A DNA stretch of 18,941 nucleotides from Nocardioidaceae bacterium (GTDB lineage Bacteria > Actinomycetota > Actinomycetes > Propionibacteriales > Nocardioidaceae). Under the pieces are notes generated by a model that was not told where the DNA came from, did not search any database, and saw only the letters and a list, made by a program, of their open reading frames with translations. Positions within the stretch are counted from its first letter, which is position 1. Every line of letters begins with the position of its first letter. Location: positions 1-18,941 of the forward strand of contig JAICRS010000024.1 of assembly GCA_025966335.1 (NCBI GenBank), written 5' to 3'. Below, one piece after another: positions 7,531 to 15,839 of the stretch. The translations under genes and the position numbers were made by a program.

Positions 7531-7734
7531 ATGGCCAAGGCGCTCCTCGGCTACATGAGCAGCAGCGACCCGAGAGCACTCGCTCAGCTCACCGCGGAGA
7601 ACCGGCGACTACGGCAGCGCGTGTCCGACCTCGAGGCGCACATCATGCGTCTGCAGGCTGAGAACGACTCGCTGGCTGCCGCCGTGCACGACTCTCCTTT
7701 GCTTACGCTCGACGAAAGCATGCAGCCCGCCTGA
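7531..7734 (+). CDS. Small coiled-coil protein of unknown function
   Basis: The 67-residue product begins MAKALLGYMSSSDPRALAQL. A leucine-zipper-like helix follows, about residues 15-52, with Leu or Val at heptad positions (LTAENRRLRQRVSDLEAHI, then LQAENDSLAA). There is no membrane segment or signal. It resembles short MAKALLG...SDP proteins I recall from many actinobacteria, of unknown role; I do not recognise a named family. The start is fixed by a strong ribosome binding site at 7520-7526. It probably homo-oligomerises or docks on another coiled coil. It precedes the exported propeller gene by 87 nt. Confidence 0.78.
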   Translation: MAKALLGYMSSSDPRALAQLTAENRRLRQRVSDLEAHIMRLQAENDSLAAAVHDSPLLTLDESMQPA

Positions 7735-7821
7735 GGCGTTTCGCGTGACCGACGCCGGGGTAGTTCGTTGACCCTGTGACGTCGCCCACCCGGGGCCGAC
7801 GCATCCGGCGGAGGACCTCGC

Positions 7822-9357
7822 ATGATCTCGTCTCGGCACCGATCGGTCGCACGTCTGGCGACCGCAGTTCTGGCCACAGCAGCACTCGGGCTCGCCACGG
7901 CCGCGCCGGCCGCGGCCCACAACGACAAGCAGCGCACGGACAAGATGCGGTCGGAGTACTCCGCCGGCACCAACATCCCGCTGCTGTCGAGCCCCAACGT
8001 CAACCTGGTCGCCAGCAAGCCCGGCTCGGCCGGCATCTCCGGCTGCTTCACCAAGACCGCGCCACTGTTCGTGATGTCGAGTCTCGACTCGATCAAGGTC
8101 TACGACGTAAGCGACCCGCTCGCCCCGGAGCTGACCGGCACGATGCCGAGCCTGCAGTTCGAGAACGAGGCGATGAACTGCGGTGAGCGGAAGACCCGGC
8201 AGGGCACCGCCCGGTTCGCGCTGATCGGCGTCGACCTCTACCAGGCCAGCCCCGACGACATCGAGCACGTCAACGACCCGGCCACCGGCAGCTACGAGCT
8301 GATCGTCGTCGACGTCACCGACCCGGCGAGCCCGCACATCCGGTCCCGGGTCCCCGGTACCACCAGCACGCACACCGTCGCGTGCATCGCCGAGACCGAC
8401 TGCCAGTACGCCTACTCGGCCGGCAGCGGCGACCGCTTCTCGGTGTTCGACCTCACCGACCTCGACAACCCGGCCGAGGTCGACAGCGACCCGGACCGGT
8501 CCAGCGTGCAGCCCTTCACCTCGCCGACCGCCGGCCACAAGTGGAACTTCGACGACGCCGGCTACGGCACCCACACCGGTTTCGACGGCTCCGGCATCTT
8601 CGACGTCACCGATCCGCGCCACCCGCGACTGGTCACCACAACCGGCGCGGCGGGCCGGGGCGAGGACCCTGCCTTCGCGGGCTACAACGACTTCATCCAC
8701 CACAACTCGTTCCGCCCGAACGCGTCCGCGTTCCGGCCCGATGTCGCGCCGTCGTTCAAGAACGGCAACGTGCTGCTGGTCACCGAGGAGGACTACGAGC
8801 AGACCGACTGCACCAAGGCCGGCTCGTTCCAGACCTGGTGGGTCAAGCGGCTGGACGGGACACCGGACGCGATCGTGCCGCTGGACAAGGTGGAGCTCGC
8901 GGACCTCGGCACGTTCCCGGTCCCGCAGTACGCGTTCTGCTCCGCGCACTGGTTCGACTACCACCCCTCGGGGATCGTCGCGGTCGGCTTCTACGGCGGC
9001 GGAACGCAGCTCGTCGATGTGCGGAAGCCGCGGCAGCTGACGTCCTACGGCCACGCCACCTGGGGCGTCTCCGAGGTCTGGGACTCCTACTGGGTGCCGG
9101 TCTACAACAAGAACGGGGTCGCCACCGGGAAGAAGACCAACCTGGTCTACTCGGTCGACCTGGTCCGCGGGCTCGACGTGTACGCCGTCGACCTCCCCGG
9201 CGGCACCAGCCTGACCAGCACGGTCTCGCTTGCCTCGGCCAACCCGTTCGCCTTCGCCTGGCCCGAGGACGCGTTGCCGCTCGCCCTGGTCACCTTCGCG
9301 TTCGCCGGCTTCGTCGTACTGCGTCGTCGCACCGCGAGGCAGTCCGCGCGGGAGTAG
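7822..9357 (+). CDS. Exported LVIVD-repeat beta-propeller protein with C-terminal membrane anchor
   Basis: The 511-residue protein has a Sec signal peptide (basic 1-11, hydrophobic 12-29, likely cleavage near AAPAAA|H at 30-33). Propeller-blade motifs of the LVIVD type recur: IKVYDVSDPLAPEL (91-104), IVVDVTDPASPHI (161-173), FSVFDLTDLDNPAEV (206-220), GIFDVTDPRHPRL (258-270) and TQLVDVRKPRQL (395-406). Six cysteines (75, 120, 188, 194, 330, 373) suggest disulfides, and H293/H294, H376 and H381 could bind metal. The C-terminus has a hydrophobic helix (about 483-500) followed by RRR, an anchor without an LPXTG sortase motif. GGCGGAGG lies upstream of the ATG. Ligand and function are unknown; it is likely a surface scaffold or enzyme. 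Confidence 0.82.
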   Translation: MISSRHRSVARLATAVLATAALGLATAAPAAAHNDKQRTDKMRSEYSAGTNIPLLSSPNVNLVASKPGSAGISGCFTKTAPLFVMSSLDSIKVYDVSDPLAPELTGTMPSLQFENEAMNCGERKTRQGTARFALIGVDLYQASPDDIEHVNDPATGSYELIVVDVTDPASPHIRSRVPGTTSTHTVACIAETDCQYAYSAGSGDRFSVFDLTDLDNPAEVDSDPDRSSVQPFTSPTAGHKWNFDDAGYGTHTGFDGSGIFDVTDPRHPRLVTTTGAAGRGEDPAFAGYNDFIHHNSFRPNASAFRPDVAPSFKNGNVLLVTEEDYEQTDCTKAGSFQTWWVKRLDGTPDAIVPLDKVELADLGTFPVPQYAFCSAHWFDYHPSGIVAVGFYGGGTQLVDVRKPRQLTSYGHATWGVSEVWDSYWVPVYNKNGVATGKKTNLVYSVDLVRGLDVYAVDLPGGTSLTSTVSLASANPFAFAWPEDALPLALVTFAFAGFVVLRRRTARQSARE

Positions 9358-9362
9358 GGCCG

Positions 9363-10196
9363 GTGCGGCTGGAGCCGATGACTCCGGATCGCTACCTGCG
9401 CTGGGTCCCCGAGACCGTCGCCGGGTTCGCGGCCCAGCAGACCGCGTCCGGAGCCGCCCCGGACCGTGCGGCGCGTGAGTACGCCGAGCGTGAGTTCGAC
9501 CGGCTGCTGCCGTTCGGGCTGGACACACCCGGGCACCACCTGTGGTCGGCCTTCGACGGGAGCGAGGAGGTCGGCTACCTGTGGTTGGCCGTCCGGAGCG
9601 GGGCCGACGGGACCGAGGGCTACGTGTACGACGTCGCGGTGGACCGTGCCCTGCGCGGACGCGGGCACGGGCACGCGATCATGCTGGCCGCCGAGGACGC
9701 GGCCCGATCGGCGGGCGCGAGGACGCTGCGGCTGAACGTGTTCGGCCACAACACGGCGGCGCTGAAGCTCTACCAGCGGCTGGGCTACGAGATCACGTTC
9801 ACCGAGCTGGTCCGTCGGCTCGACGACGATCAGCCGCCGACGGTCGCGGGTGGGCCGGTGCGGCTGGTCGTCGGGCCGGCCTCCGAGCACATCGCGCTCA
9901 CGGCGTACGACCGGGCCCGCGAGGTCGGCGCTATCTCGCTGCGCATCACCCGCGGTCCGGACGGTCCGCACGCGCACGGCACGGACCTCCGGGTCGGCCG
10001 CGTGCCGGAGCACGGTCGGCGGGTGCTGGCCGCCGTGCATGACTTCTGTCGCGAGCGCGGAGCCGTGGCGATCGGGCTGACCGTGGCCGGGCGCGATGAT
10101 GACGTCCGGGTCGTCGCCGAGCATGCGGGATACCGTCCGGTCGCCCGGCTGATGAGCAAGCCGCTCCCGCCCGCAGATGCGCGGATCGGGGGGTAG
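9363..10196 (+). CDS. GNAT N-acetyltransferase with a second, degenerate GNAT-like half
   Basis: The GTG at 9363 follows the propeller stop by 5 nt and has GGGAGTAGGG upstream, giving a 277-residue protein. Residues 1-157 form a GNAT domain: motif A is VYDVAVDRALRGRGHGHAIM (88-107), with the acetyl-CoA pyrophosphate loop RGRGHG, and motif B is NTAALKLYQRLGY (130-142). Residues 165-268 resemble another GNAT fold (end piece VVAEHAGYRPVARLMSKPL) but lack the R/QxxGxG loop. Tandem GNATs with one inactive half are known, for example in mycothiol synthase. The substrate cannot be told. It is probably co-transcribed with the propeller gene. Confidence 0.85.
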   Translation: MRLEPMTPDRYLRWVPETVAGFAAQQTASGAAPDRAAREYAEREFDRLLPFGLDTPGHHLWSAFDGSEEVGYLWLAVRSGADGTEGYVYDVAVDRALRGRGHGHAIMLAAEDAARSAGARTLRLNVFGHNTAALKLYQRLGYEITFTELVRRLDDDQPPTVAGGPVRLVVGPASEHIALTAYDRAREVGAISLRITRGPDGPHAHGTDLRVGRVPEHGRRVLAAVHDFCRERGAVAIGLTVAGRDDDVRVVAEHAGYRPVARLMSKPLPPADARIGG

Positions 10197-10307
10197 CAGC
10201 GGGTAGGCTGCTGCCTGCTGTCCTTCCCCGCGGCATGGCTTGAGAAGATCTGTCGTCCACGCATGACCGAACCGGCCCGGCAAACGGCCGTCGAGGGGAG
10301 CCTTCGA

Positions 10308-13300
10308 GTGTATTTGAAGAGCCTGACGCTCCGCGGGTTCAAGTCCTTCGCGTCCGCGACGACCCTGCAGCTCGAGCCCGGGATCACCTGCATCGTCGGC
10401 CCCAACGGCTCCGGCAAGTCCAACGTGGTCGACGCGCTCGCCTGGGTGATGGGTGAGCAGGGGGCCAAGTCGCTGCGCGGCGGGAAGATGGAGGACGTCA
10501 TCTTCGCGGGCACGTCCGGCCGGCCGCCGCTGGGCCGCGCCGAGGTGGCGCTGACCATCGACAACGCGGACGGTGCGCTGCCGATCGAGTACGCCGAGGT
10601 CACGATCAGCCGGACCATGTTCCGCAACGGTGGCTCGGAGTACGCCATCAACGGCAGCTCCTGCCGGCTGCTCGACGTCCAGGAGCTGCTCTCCGACTCC
10701 GGCATCGGCCGGGAGATGCACGTCATCGTCGGCCAGGGCCAGCTCGACTCGATCCTGCACGCCACCCCGGAGGACCGGCGTGGGTTCATCGAGGAGGCCG
10801 CCGGTGTGCTCAAGCACCGCAAGCGCAAGGAGAAGGCGCTCCGCAAGCTGGACTCCACCGAGGGCAACCTCACCCGGCTCAACGACCTGCTCAGCGAGAT
10901 CCGGCGGCAGCTCAAGCCGCTCGGTCGGCAGGCAGAGGTCGCCCGCCGGGCGGCGGTGGTGCAGGCCGACGTCCGCGACGCGCGGGCGCGGCTGCTCGCC
11001 GACGACCTGGTGACCGCCCGCACCGCGCTCGAGCAGGAGCTCGCGGACGAGTCCGTGCTCATCGAGCGGCGTGCGGAGGTGGAGGGGGCGATCGCGCGGG
11101 CGCGCGAGAGCGAGGCCGCGCTCGAGGCCGCGCTGCGCGAGGACCTGCCCGCCCTGGCCAAGGCCCAGGAGAACTGGTTCGCGCTCTCCGGGCTCCGCGA
11201 ACGCCTCAAGGGCACCGCCGGCCTGGCCGCCGAACGGGTCCGCAACGCCCAGGAGAGCGCCACCGACCCGGCCACCGGGTCCGGTCGTGATCCCGAGGAG
11301 CTGCTCGCGGAGGCCGGACGCGTCCGCGCCCAGGAGACCCAGATCAACACCGAGGTCGCACGACACCGCGCCGGCCTGGACCAGGCACTGACCGCCCGCC
11401 AGGAGGCCGAGGCGGCCCACGTCGAGGAGGACCGTCGGGTCGCCGGTCTGCAACGCGCCGCCGCCGACCGCCGCGAGGGCCTGGCCCGGCTGCACGGCCA
11501 GGTGAACGCGCTGAAGAGCCGCGCGGCCGCCGCCGACGACGAGCTCAGTCGGCTGACCGCCGCCCGCGACGAGGCGGTGGCCCGCGCCGAGCGCGCACAG
11601 CGCGACTTCACCGCCCTGGAGAGCAGGATCGCGGGTCTCGACGCCGGCGAGGAGGGGCTGGACGCGGAGCACGAGGGCGCCGCCTCCGCCCTGTCCGACA
11701 TCGAGGACCGGCTGGCCAAGACCCGCGAGGAGGCGCAGACCGCCGACCGCGAACGCGGTGCCCTCGCCGCCCGCAAGGAGGCGCTCGAGCTCGGCCTGAA
11801 CCGCAAGGACGGCGCCGGCGCGCTGCTCGCCGCCAACGAGTCGGTCTCCGGGCTGCTCGGCTCGGTCGCCGCGCTGCTCTCGGTCCGCAACGGCTACGAG
11901 GCTGCCATCGCCGGCGCCCTCGGCAGCGCCGCCGACGCGGTCGCCGTCGAGCACGTCGACGCCGCGCTGGGCGCGATCTCGCACCTCAAGTCCGACGACC
12001 TCGGCCGGGCCGGGATCCTGCTCGGCGGCACGGTGATCGACGACACGGCGTGGCCCGGTCTGCCCGGCGGCGCGGTCTACGCGATGGACGTGGTCGACTG
12101 CCCGGAGACGCTGCGCCCGGCCCTGAGCCGGCTGCTGTTCAAGGTTGCCGTGGTCGACGACCTCGACGCCGCCACCCGCCTGGTCCGCGACGTCGCCGAC
12201 GTCACCGCCGTCACCCGCGACGGTGATCTGCTCGGCGCCCACTTCGCGTCCGGCGGGTCGGCCTCGCAGCCCAGCCTGATCGAGGTGCAGGCCGCCGTCG
12301 ACGAGGCCACCTCGATGCTCGCCGAGGCAGCCCACACCTGTGAGCGGCTCACCTTCGACCTGGCCCGGCTCGAGGAGGAGCGCGCCCACGCGCAGCAGCG
12401 CGTCGACGTCGCCCTCGCCAAGCTGCACGAGTCCGACGCCACCCTGGCCGCGGTCGCCGAGGAGCTCGGCCAGTACGGCTCCCTGGCGCGCTCGGCCAAG
12501 GGGGAGGCGGACCGCGTCGCCAAGGCCATCGAGGCCGCGGTCACCGCCCGCGACAAGGACCTCGCCGGGCTCGCCGACCTCGAGCAGCGGTTGCAGGCCG
12601 CCGAGGAGTCACCCGAAGAGGAGCCGGACACCACAGAGCGGGAGCGGCTCGCGGAGCTGGCCCGGGTGGCCCGGCAGCAGGAGATGGACTCCCGGCTCGC
12701 GTTGCGCACCGCCGAGGAACGGGCCCGTGCCCTGGCCGGTCGCGCCGACTCGTTGACGCGGGCGGCCCAGACCGAGCGGGACGCCCGGGCCAAGGCGGCT
12801 GCCCGTCGTGAGCGGTTGGTCCGCGAGGGACAGGTGGCGGAGGCAGTCGGGCGCGCCACGTCCGTCGTACTCGCCCGCCTGGAGAGGTCGATCGCGGCTG
12901 CCGCCGCCGAGCGTACGACGGTCGAGGAGGCACGCCGTGGGCGCGAGGAGGACCTGATGGCGGTCCGGGCCCGGCTTCGTGACCTCGCCAAGGAGCACGA
13001 CGAGCTGGTCAACACCGTGCACCGCGACGAGATGGCCCGCACCCAGCAGCGGATGCGGATCGAGCAGCTCGAGGAGCGCGCCTCCGAGGAGCTCGGCTTC
13101 GACGTGGAGAGCCTGGTCGTCGACTACGGGCCGGAGAACCTGGTGCCGCCGTCGCCGGCCGCGCCCGGTGAGGAGCGCGAGGTCGAGCCGGACCCGGTGC
13201 CCTACGTGCGCGAGGAGCAGCAGAAGCGGCTGCGTGCCGCCGAGCGCGCGCTGTCCATGCTCGGCAAGGTCAACCCTCTGGCCCTGGAGGAGTTCTCCGC

Positions 13301-13868
13301 GCTCGAGGAGCGGCACAAGTTCCTCACCGAGCAGCTCGAGGACCTGAAGAAGACCCGGCGGGACCTGATGGACATCGTCCGCGAGGTCGACGAGCGGGTG
13401 GAGCAGGTGTTCACCGAGGCCTGGAACGACGTGAACGAAGCGTTCGACCACGTCTTCAAGCGGCTGTTCCCCGGCGGCGAGGGCAAGCTCGTGCTCACCG
13501 ACCCCTCGGACATGCTCAACACCGGGATCGAGGTCGAGGCGCGGCCGGCCGGCAAGAAGGTCAAGCGGCTCTCGCTGCTGTCGGGTGGTGAGCGCTCGCT
13601 GGTCGCGGTCGCGTTCCTGGTGTCGCTGTTCAAGGCGCGGCCGTCGCCGTTCTACATCCTCGACGAGGTGGAGGCGGCGCTCGACGACACGAACCTCGGC
13701 CGGTTGCTGGAGATCTACGAGGAGCTGCGGGAGAACAGCCAGCTGCTCGTGATCACCCACCAGAAGCGGACGATGGAGGTCGGTGACGCGCTCTACGGCG
13801 TGACCATGCGCGGTGACGGAGTCTCGGCGGTGATCAGTCAGCGGCTGCGCGAGGCGGAGTCAGCGTGA
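10308..13868 (+). CDS. smc: chromosome segregation ATPase SMC
   Basis: SMC dimerises and, with ScpA/ScpB, compacts and segregates the chromosome. From the GTG at 10308 the protein is 1186 residues and begins MYLKSLTLRGFKSF, the family N-terminus; GGGGAG lies 8-13 nt upstream, and the in-frame ATG at 10263 adds 15 atypical residues. Walker A is GPNGSGKS at 31-38. Two long coiled coils flank a hinge at about 510-665 (with VSGLLGSVAALL and DLGRAGILLGG). The ABC signature LSGGE is at 1091-1095, and Walker B YILDEVEAALDD includes D1119 and E1120. Length and order are typical. Its stop overlaps the next gene. Confidence 0.98.
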   Translation: MYLKSLTLRGFKSFASATTLQLEPGITCIVGPNGSGKSNVVDALAWVMGEQGAKSLRGGKMEDVIFAGTSGRPPLGRAEVALTIDNADGALPIEYAEVTISRTMFRNGGSEYAINGSSCRLLDVQELLSDSGIGREMHVIVGQGQLDSILHATPEDRRGFIEEAAGVLKHRKRKEKALRKLDSTEGNLTRLNDLLSEIRRQLKPLGRQAEVARRAAVVQADVRDARARLLADDLVTARTALEQELADESVLIERRAEVEGAIARARESEAALEAALREDLPALAKAQENWFALSGLRERLKGTAGLAAERVRNAQESATDPATGSGRDPEELLAEAGRVRAQETQINTEVARHRAGLDQALTARQEAEAAHVEEDRRVAGLQRAAADRREGLARLHGQVNALKSRAAAADDELSRLTAARDEAVARAERAQRDFTALESRIAGLDAGEEGLDAEHEGAASALSDIEDRLAKTREEAQTADRERGALAARKEALELGLNRKDGAGALLAANESVSGLLGSVAALLSVRNGYEAAIAGALGSAADAVAVEHVDAALGAISHLKSDDLGRAGILLGGTVIDDTAWPGLPGGAVYAMDVVDCPETLRPALSRLLFKVAVVDDLDAATRLVRDVADVTAVTRDGDLLGAHFASGGSASQPSLIEVQAAVDEATSMLAEAAHTCERLTFDLARLEEERAHAQQRVDVALAKLHESDATLAAVAEELGQYGSLARSAKGEADRVAKAIEAAVTARDKDLAGLADLEQRLQAAEESPEEEPDTTERERLAELARVARQQEMDSRLALRTAEERARALAGRADSLTRAAQTERDARAKAAARRERLVREGQVAEAVGRATSVVLARLERSIAAAAAERTTVEEARRGREEDLMAVRARLRDLAKEHDELVNTVHRDEMARTQQRMRIEQLEERASEELGFDVESLVVDYGPENLVPPSPAAPGEEREVEPDPVPYVREEQQKRLRAAERALSMLGKVNPLALEEFSALEERHKFLTEQLEDLKKTRRDLMDIVREVDERVEQVFTEAWNDVNEAFDHVFKRLFPGGEGKLVLTDPSDMLNTGIEVEARPAGKKVKRLSLLSGGERSLVAVAFLVSLFKARPSPFYILDEVEAALDDTNLGRLLEIYEELRENSQLLVITHQKRTMEVGDALYGVTMRGDGVSAVISQRLREAESA

Positions 13869-14323
13869 GCGGACGGCCCGAACGGCCGACGCGTGCGGAC
13901 TACGTCGTGTGGCGGCAGGCCACCACGCGCTGGGCCGACGACGATGCCTACGGGCACATGAACAACGCGACCTACTACGAGCTGTTCGACACGGCCGTGA
14001 ACGCGCACCTGTTCGAGGCGACCGGTATCAACGTCCGGCACCTGCCGACGATCGGTGTGGTCGCGGAGACGTCGTGCCGCTACTTCCGGGAGATCGGGTT
14101 CCCGGAGCCGGTCGACATCGGCCTGGTGGTGGAACGGGTCGGCACCTCCTCGGTGATCTACCGGATCGGCCTGTTCCAGGGCGAGTCCGACCAGGCCGCG
14201 GCTGAGGGACGCTTCGTGCACGTGTACGTCGACAACTCGACCGGCCCGGGGAACCGAGCGGTGCGGCCACTCCCGGACGAGATCCGTGCTGTCGTGGAGC
14301 GGCTCGTGGCACCCGCATCCTGA
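13865..14323 (+). CDS. Hotdog-fold acyl-CoA thioesterase (4HBT-like)
   Basis: The 152-residue protein carries the 4-hydroxybenzoyl-CoA thioesterase pattern RWADDDAYGHMNNATYYELF (23-42), with D27 the likely catalytic acid, followed by a beta-strand-rich half (GVVAETSCRYFREI, then GRFVHVYVD). Such enzymes hydrolyse acyl-CoA to free acid and CoA; the acyl group is not predictable. The GTG start overlaps the smc stop by 4 nt (GTGA), so it is translationally coupled to smc, an unusual functional pairing. Its stop codon lies in the loop of a terminator hairpin. Confidence 0.88.
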   Translation: MSGRPERPTRADYVVWRQATTRWADDDAYGHMNNATYYELFDTAVNAHLFEATGINVRHLPTIGVVAETSCRYFREIGFPEPVDIGLVVERVGTSSVIYRIGLFQGESDQAAAEGRFVHVYVDNSTGPGNRAVRPLPDEIRAVVERLVAPAS

Positions 14324-14339
14324 GATGCGGGTTTAGATT
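14311..14339 (+). terminator. Rho-independent terminator of the smc-thioesterase operon
   Basis: ACCCGCATC (14311-14319) and GATGCGGGT (14324-14332) are perfect complements (9 bp) around the tetraloop CTGA, and TTTAGATT follows. The TGA stop of the thioesterase gene (14321-14323) forms part of the loop, so a terminating ribosome would cover the hairpin. The T-tract is short and interrupted. Confidence 0.7.
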
Positions 14340-14401
14340 GTCCGTTTGGGGAGATATGACCCCTGCAGCTCGACTCGCAGTTCTCGGGAAAGTGGTGCTC
14401 G

Positions 14402-14584
14402 GTGGTTCCGATCGTCTTGGCAATGCTCGCGATCATGGCGCTGGCCGGTGTGGTGGTGCTCTACGTGGCCTTCCCGCACCGCGGTGAGGAGATGCCGCAC
14501 ACGCCGTGGGTCGGCGATGCGATGAAGCGGGGCGTGGAGCGGTTGCCGACGCTGGACAACCAGCGCGAACGCCAGGACCTCTGA
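14402..14584 (+). CDS. Small single-pass membrane protein, unknown function
   Basis: The 60-residue product starts at GTG 14402 with GGGAAAG upstream. One transmembrane helix spans about residues 3-24 (PIVLAMLAIMALAGVVVLYV), followed by a short polar tail (FPHRGEEMPHTPWVGDAMKR and the rest) likely in the cytoplasm or facing the wall. It resembles small conserved hypothetical proteins next to ftsY in related actinobacteria as I recall them; no named family is recognised. It lies after the terminator and 77 nt before ftsY, so it may share a transcript with ftsY. Confidence 0.7.
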   Translation: MVPIVLAMLAIMALAGVVVLYVAFPHRGEEMPHTPWVGDAMKRGVERLPTLDNQRERQDL

Positions 14585-14660
14585 CCGGGGGTTCACCGCC
14601 ACCGACGGGGCAGCCACACGGCCGTCGGAACGCTTGTGCAGGTCTGGTTGGATGGGGCGC

Positions 14661-15839
14661 GTGGACCAGTACCTCTACCTGATCATCGCCCTCGCCGTCC
14701 TCTTCGTCGCGACCGTCGTCGGACTGGTGACCACCCGGTCCCGTGGTGGACGGCGGCCCGACCGGGGCACGGACGTCATCGCGCCGCCGGCAGAGCCGAC
14801 CGTGGGCGAGGACGCGGAGACCCCGCGGGACACGCCCACCCGCACCATCGAGGACACCGACCTTCCCGAGGTCACCCCGACCCCGACGTTGGAGCGTCCG
14901 GAGTCCGCGGCCAGCCGGCTGGTTCGGCTGCGTCTGCGCCTGGCCCGTTCGCAGGGCGGCATCGGCCGCGGGCTGCTCGCGCTGCTGTCCCGGGACCGGA
15001 TCGACGAGGAGACCTGGGAGGACATCGAGGACACGCTGCTCACCGCGGACGTGGGTGTGGCCCCGACGCAGGAGCTGGTGGAGCGGCTGAGGACCAGGAT
15101 GCGGGTGGAGGGCACGACGGGTGCCTCCGCGCACGCCGTACTCCGTGAGGAGCTGCTGGCCCTGATCGACCCCGGCATGGACCGGTCGCTGCACGTCGAG
15201 CGGAGCAACGGCGTCCCCGGCGTGGCGCTGGTCGTCGGCGTGAACGGGACCGGGAAGACGACCACCGTGGGCAAGCTGGCCCGGGTGCTCGTGGCCGAGG
15301 ACAAGCAGGTCGTCCTGGGTGCGGCGGACACGTTTCGTGCTGCCGCCGCGGAACAGCTGACCACCTGGGGCGAGCGGGTCGGCGTGCCCGCCGTACGCGG
15401 ACCCGAGGGCAGCGATCCGGCCAGCGTCGCCTTCGAGGCGGTGAAGGCCGGGGTCGAGCAGGAGGCCGACACGGTGCTCATCGACACCGCCGGCCGCCTC
15501 CAGAACAAGGCCGGCCTGATGGACGAGCTCGGCAAGGTCAAGCGGGTCGTCGAGAAGCAGGCACCGGTGACCGAGGTACTCCTCGTGCTCGACGCCACCA
15601 CCGGGCAGAACGGGATGATCCAGGCCCGGGTGTTCCGCGAGGTCGTCGACGTCACCGGCATCGTGCTGACCAAGCTGGACGGCTCCGCGAAGGGCGGCAT
15701 CGTGGTCGCGGTGCAGCGCGAGCTCGGCGTACCGGTCAAGCTGGTCGGGATCGGCGAGGGCGCGGACGACCTGGCGCCGTTCGACCCGGAGGCCTTCGTC
15801 GACGCCCTCCTCGGCGACCCCACCCCACCTCCCCGTTGA
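14661..15839 (+). CDS. ftsY: signal recognition particle receptor FtsY
   Basis: FtsY docks ribosome-SRP complexes at the membrane for co-translational insertion. From the GTG at 14661 it is 392 residues and begins MDQYLYLIIALAVLFV, an N-terminal transmembrane helix (about 4-23) typical of actinobacterial FtsY; an ATG at 14652 would add three residues. A short Pro/Asp/Glu-rich A domain (24-85) precedes the N domain (about 85-180) and the G domain: G1 GVNGTGKT (193-200), DTFRAAAAEQL, DTAGRLQNKAGLMDEL, TKLDGSAKGG and GIGEGADDLAPFD. The final codons CCTCCCCGTTGA lie inside the mirrored repeat at 15828-15853. Confidence 0.97.
   Translation: MDQYLYLIIALAVLFVATVVGLVTTRSRGGRRPDRGTDVIAPPAEPTVGEDAETPRDTPTRTIEDTDLPEVTPTPTLERPESAASRLVRLRLRLARSQGGIGRGLLALLSRDRIDEETWEDIEDTLLTADVGVAPTQELVERLRTRMRVEGTTGASAHAVLREELLALIDPGMDRSLHVERSNGVPGVALVVGVNGTGKTTTVGKLARVLVAEDKQVVLGAADTFRAAAAEQLTTWGERVGVPAVRGPEGSDPASVAFEAVKAGVEQEADTVLIDTAGRLQNKAGLMDELGKVKRVVEKQAPVTEVLLVLDATTGQNGMIQARVFREVVDVTGIVLTKLDGSAKGGIVVAVQRELGVPVKLVGIGEGADDLAPFDPEAFVDALLGDPTPPPR

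Noticed and set aside
8382..9362. Upstream extension of the GNAT gene frame into the propeller gene
   Set aside because: The extension is Arg/Gly-rich and overlaps the propeller in another frame; the GTG at 9363 has a good ribosome binding site.
10205..10210. TAGGCT as a -10 element for an smc promoter
   Set aside because: No acceptable -35 hexamer was found at 16-19 nt upstream, so it is too weak to list as a feature.
9147..12428. Long minus-strand open frame opposite the GNAT gene and smc
   Set aside because: It is a shadow of well-supported plus-strand genes, with no ribosome binding site or recognisable domain.
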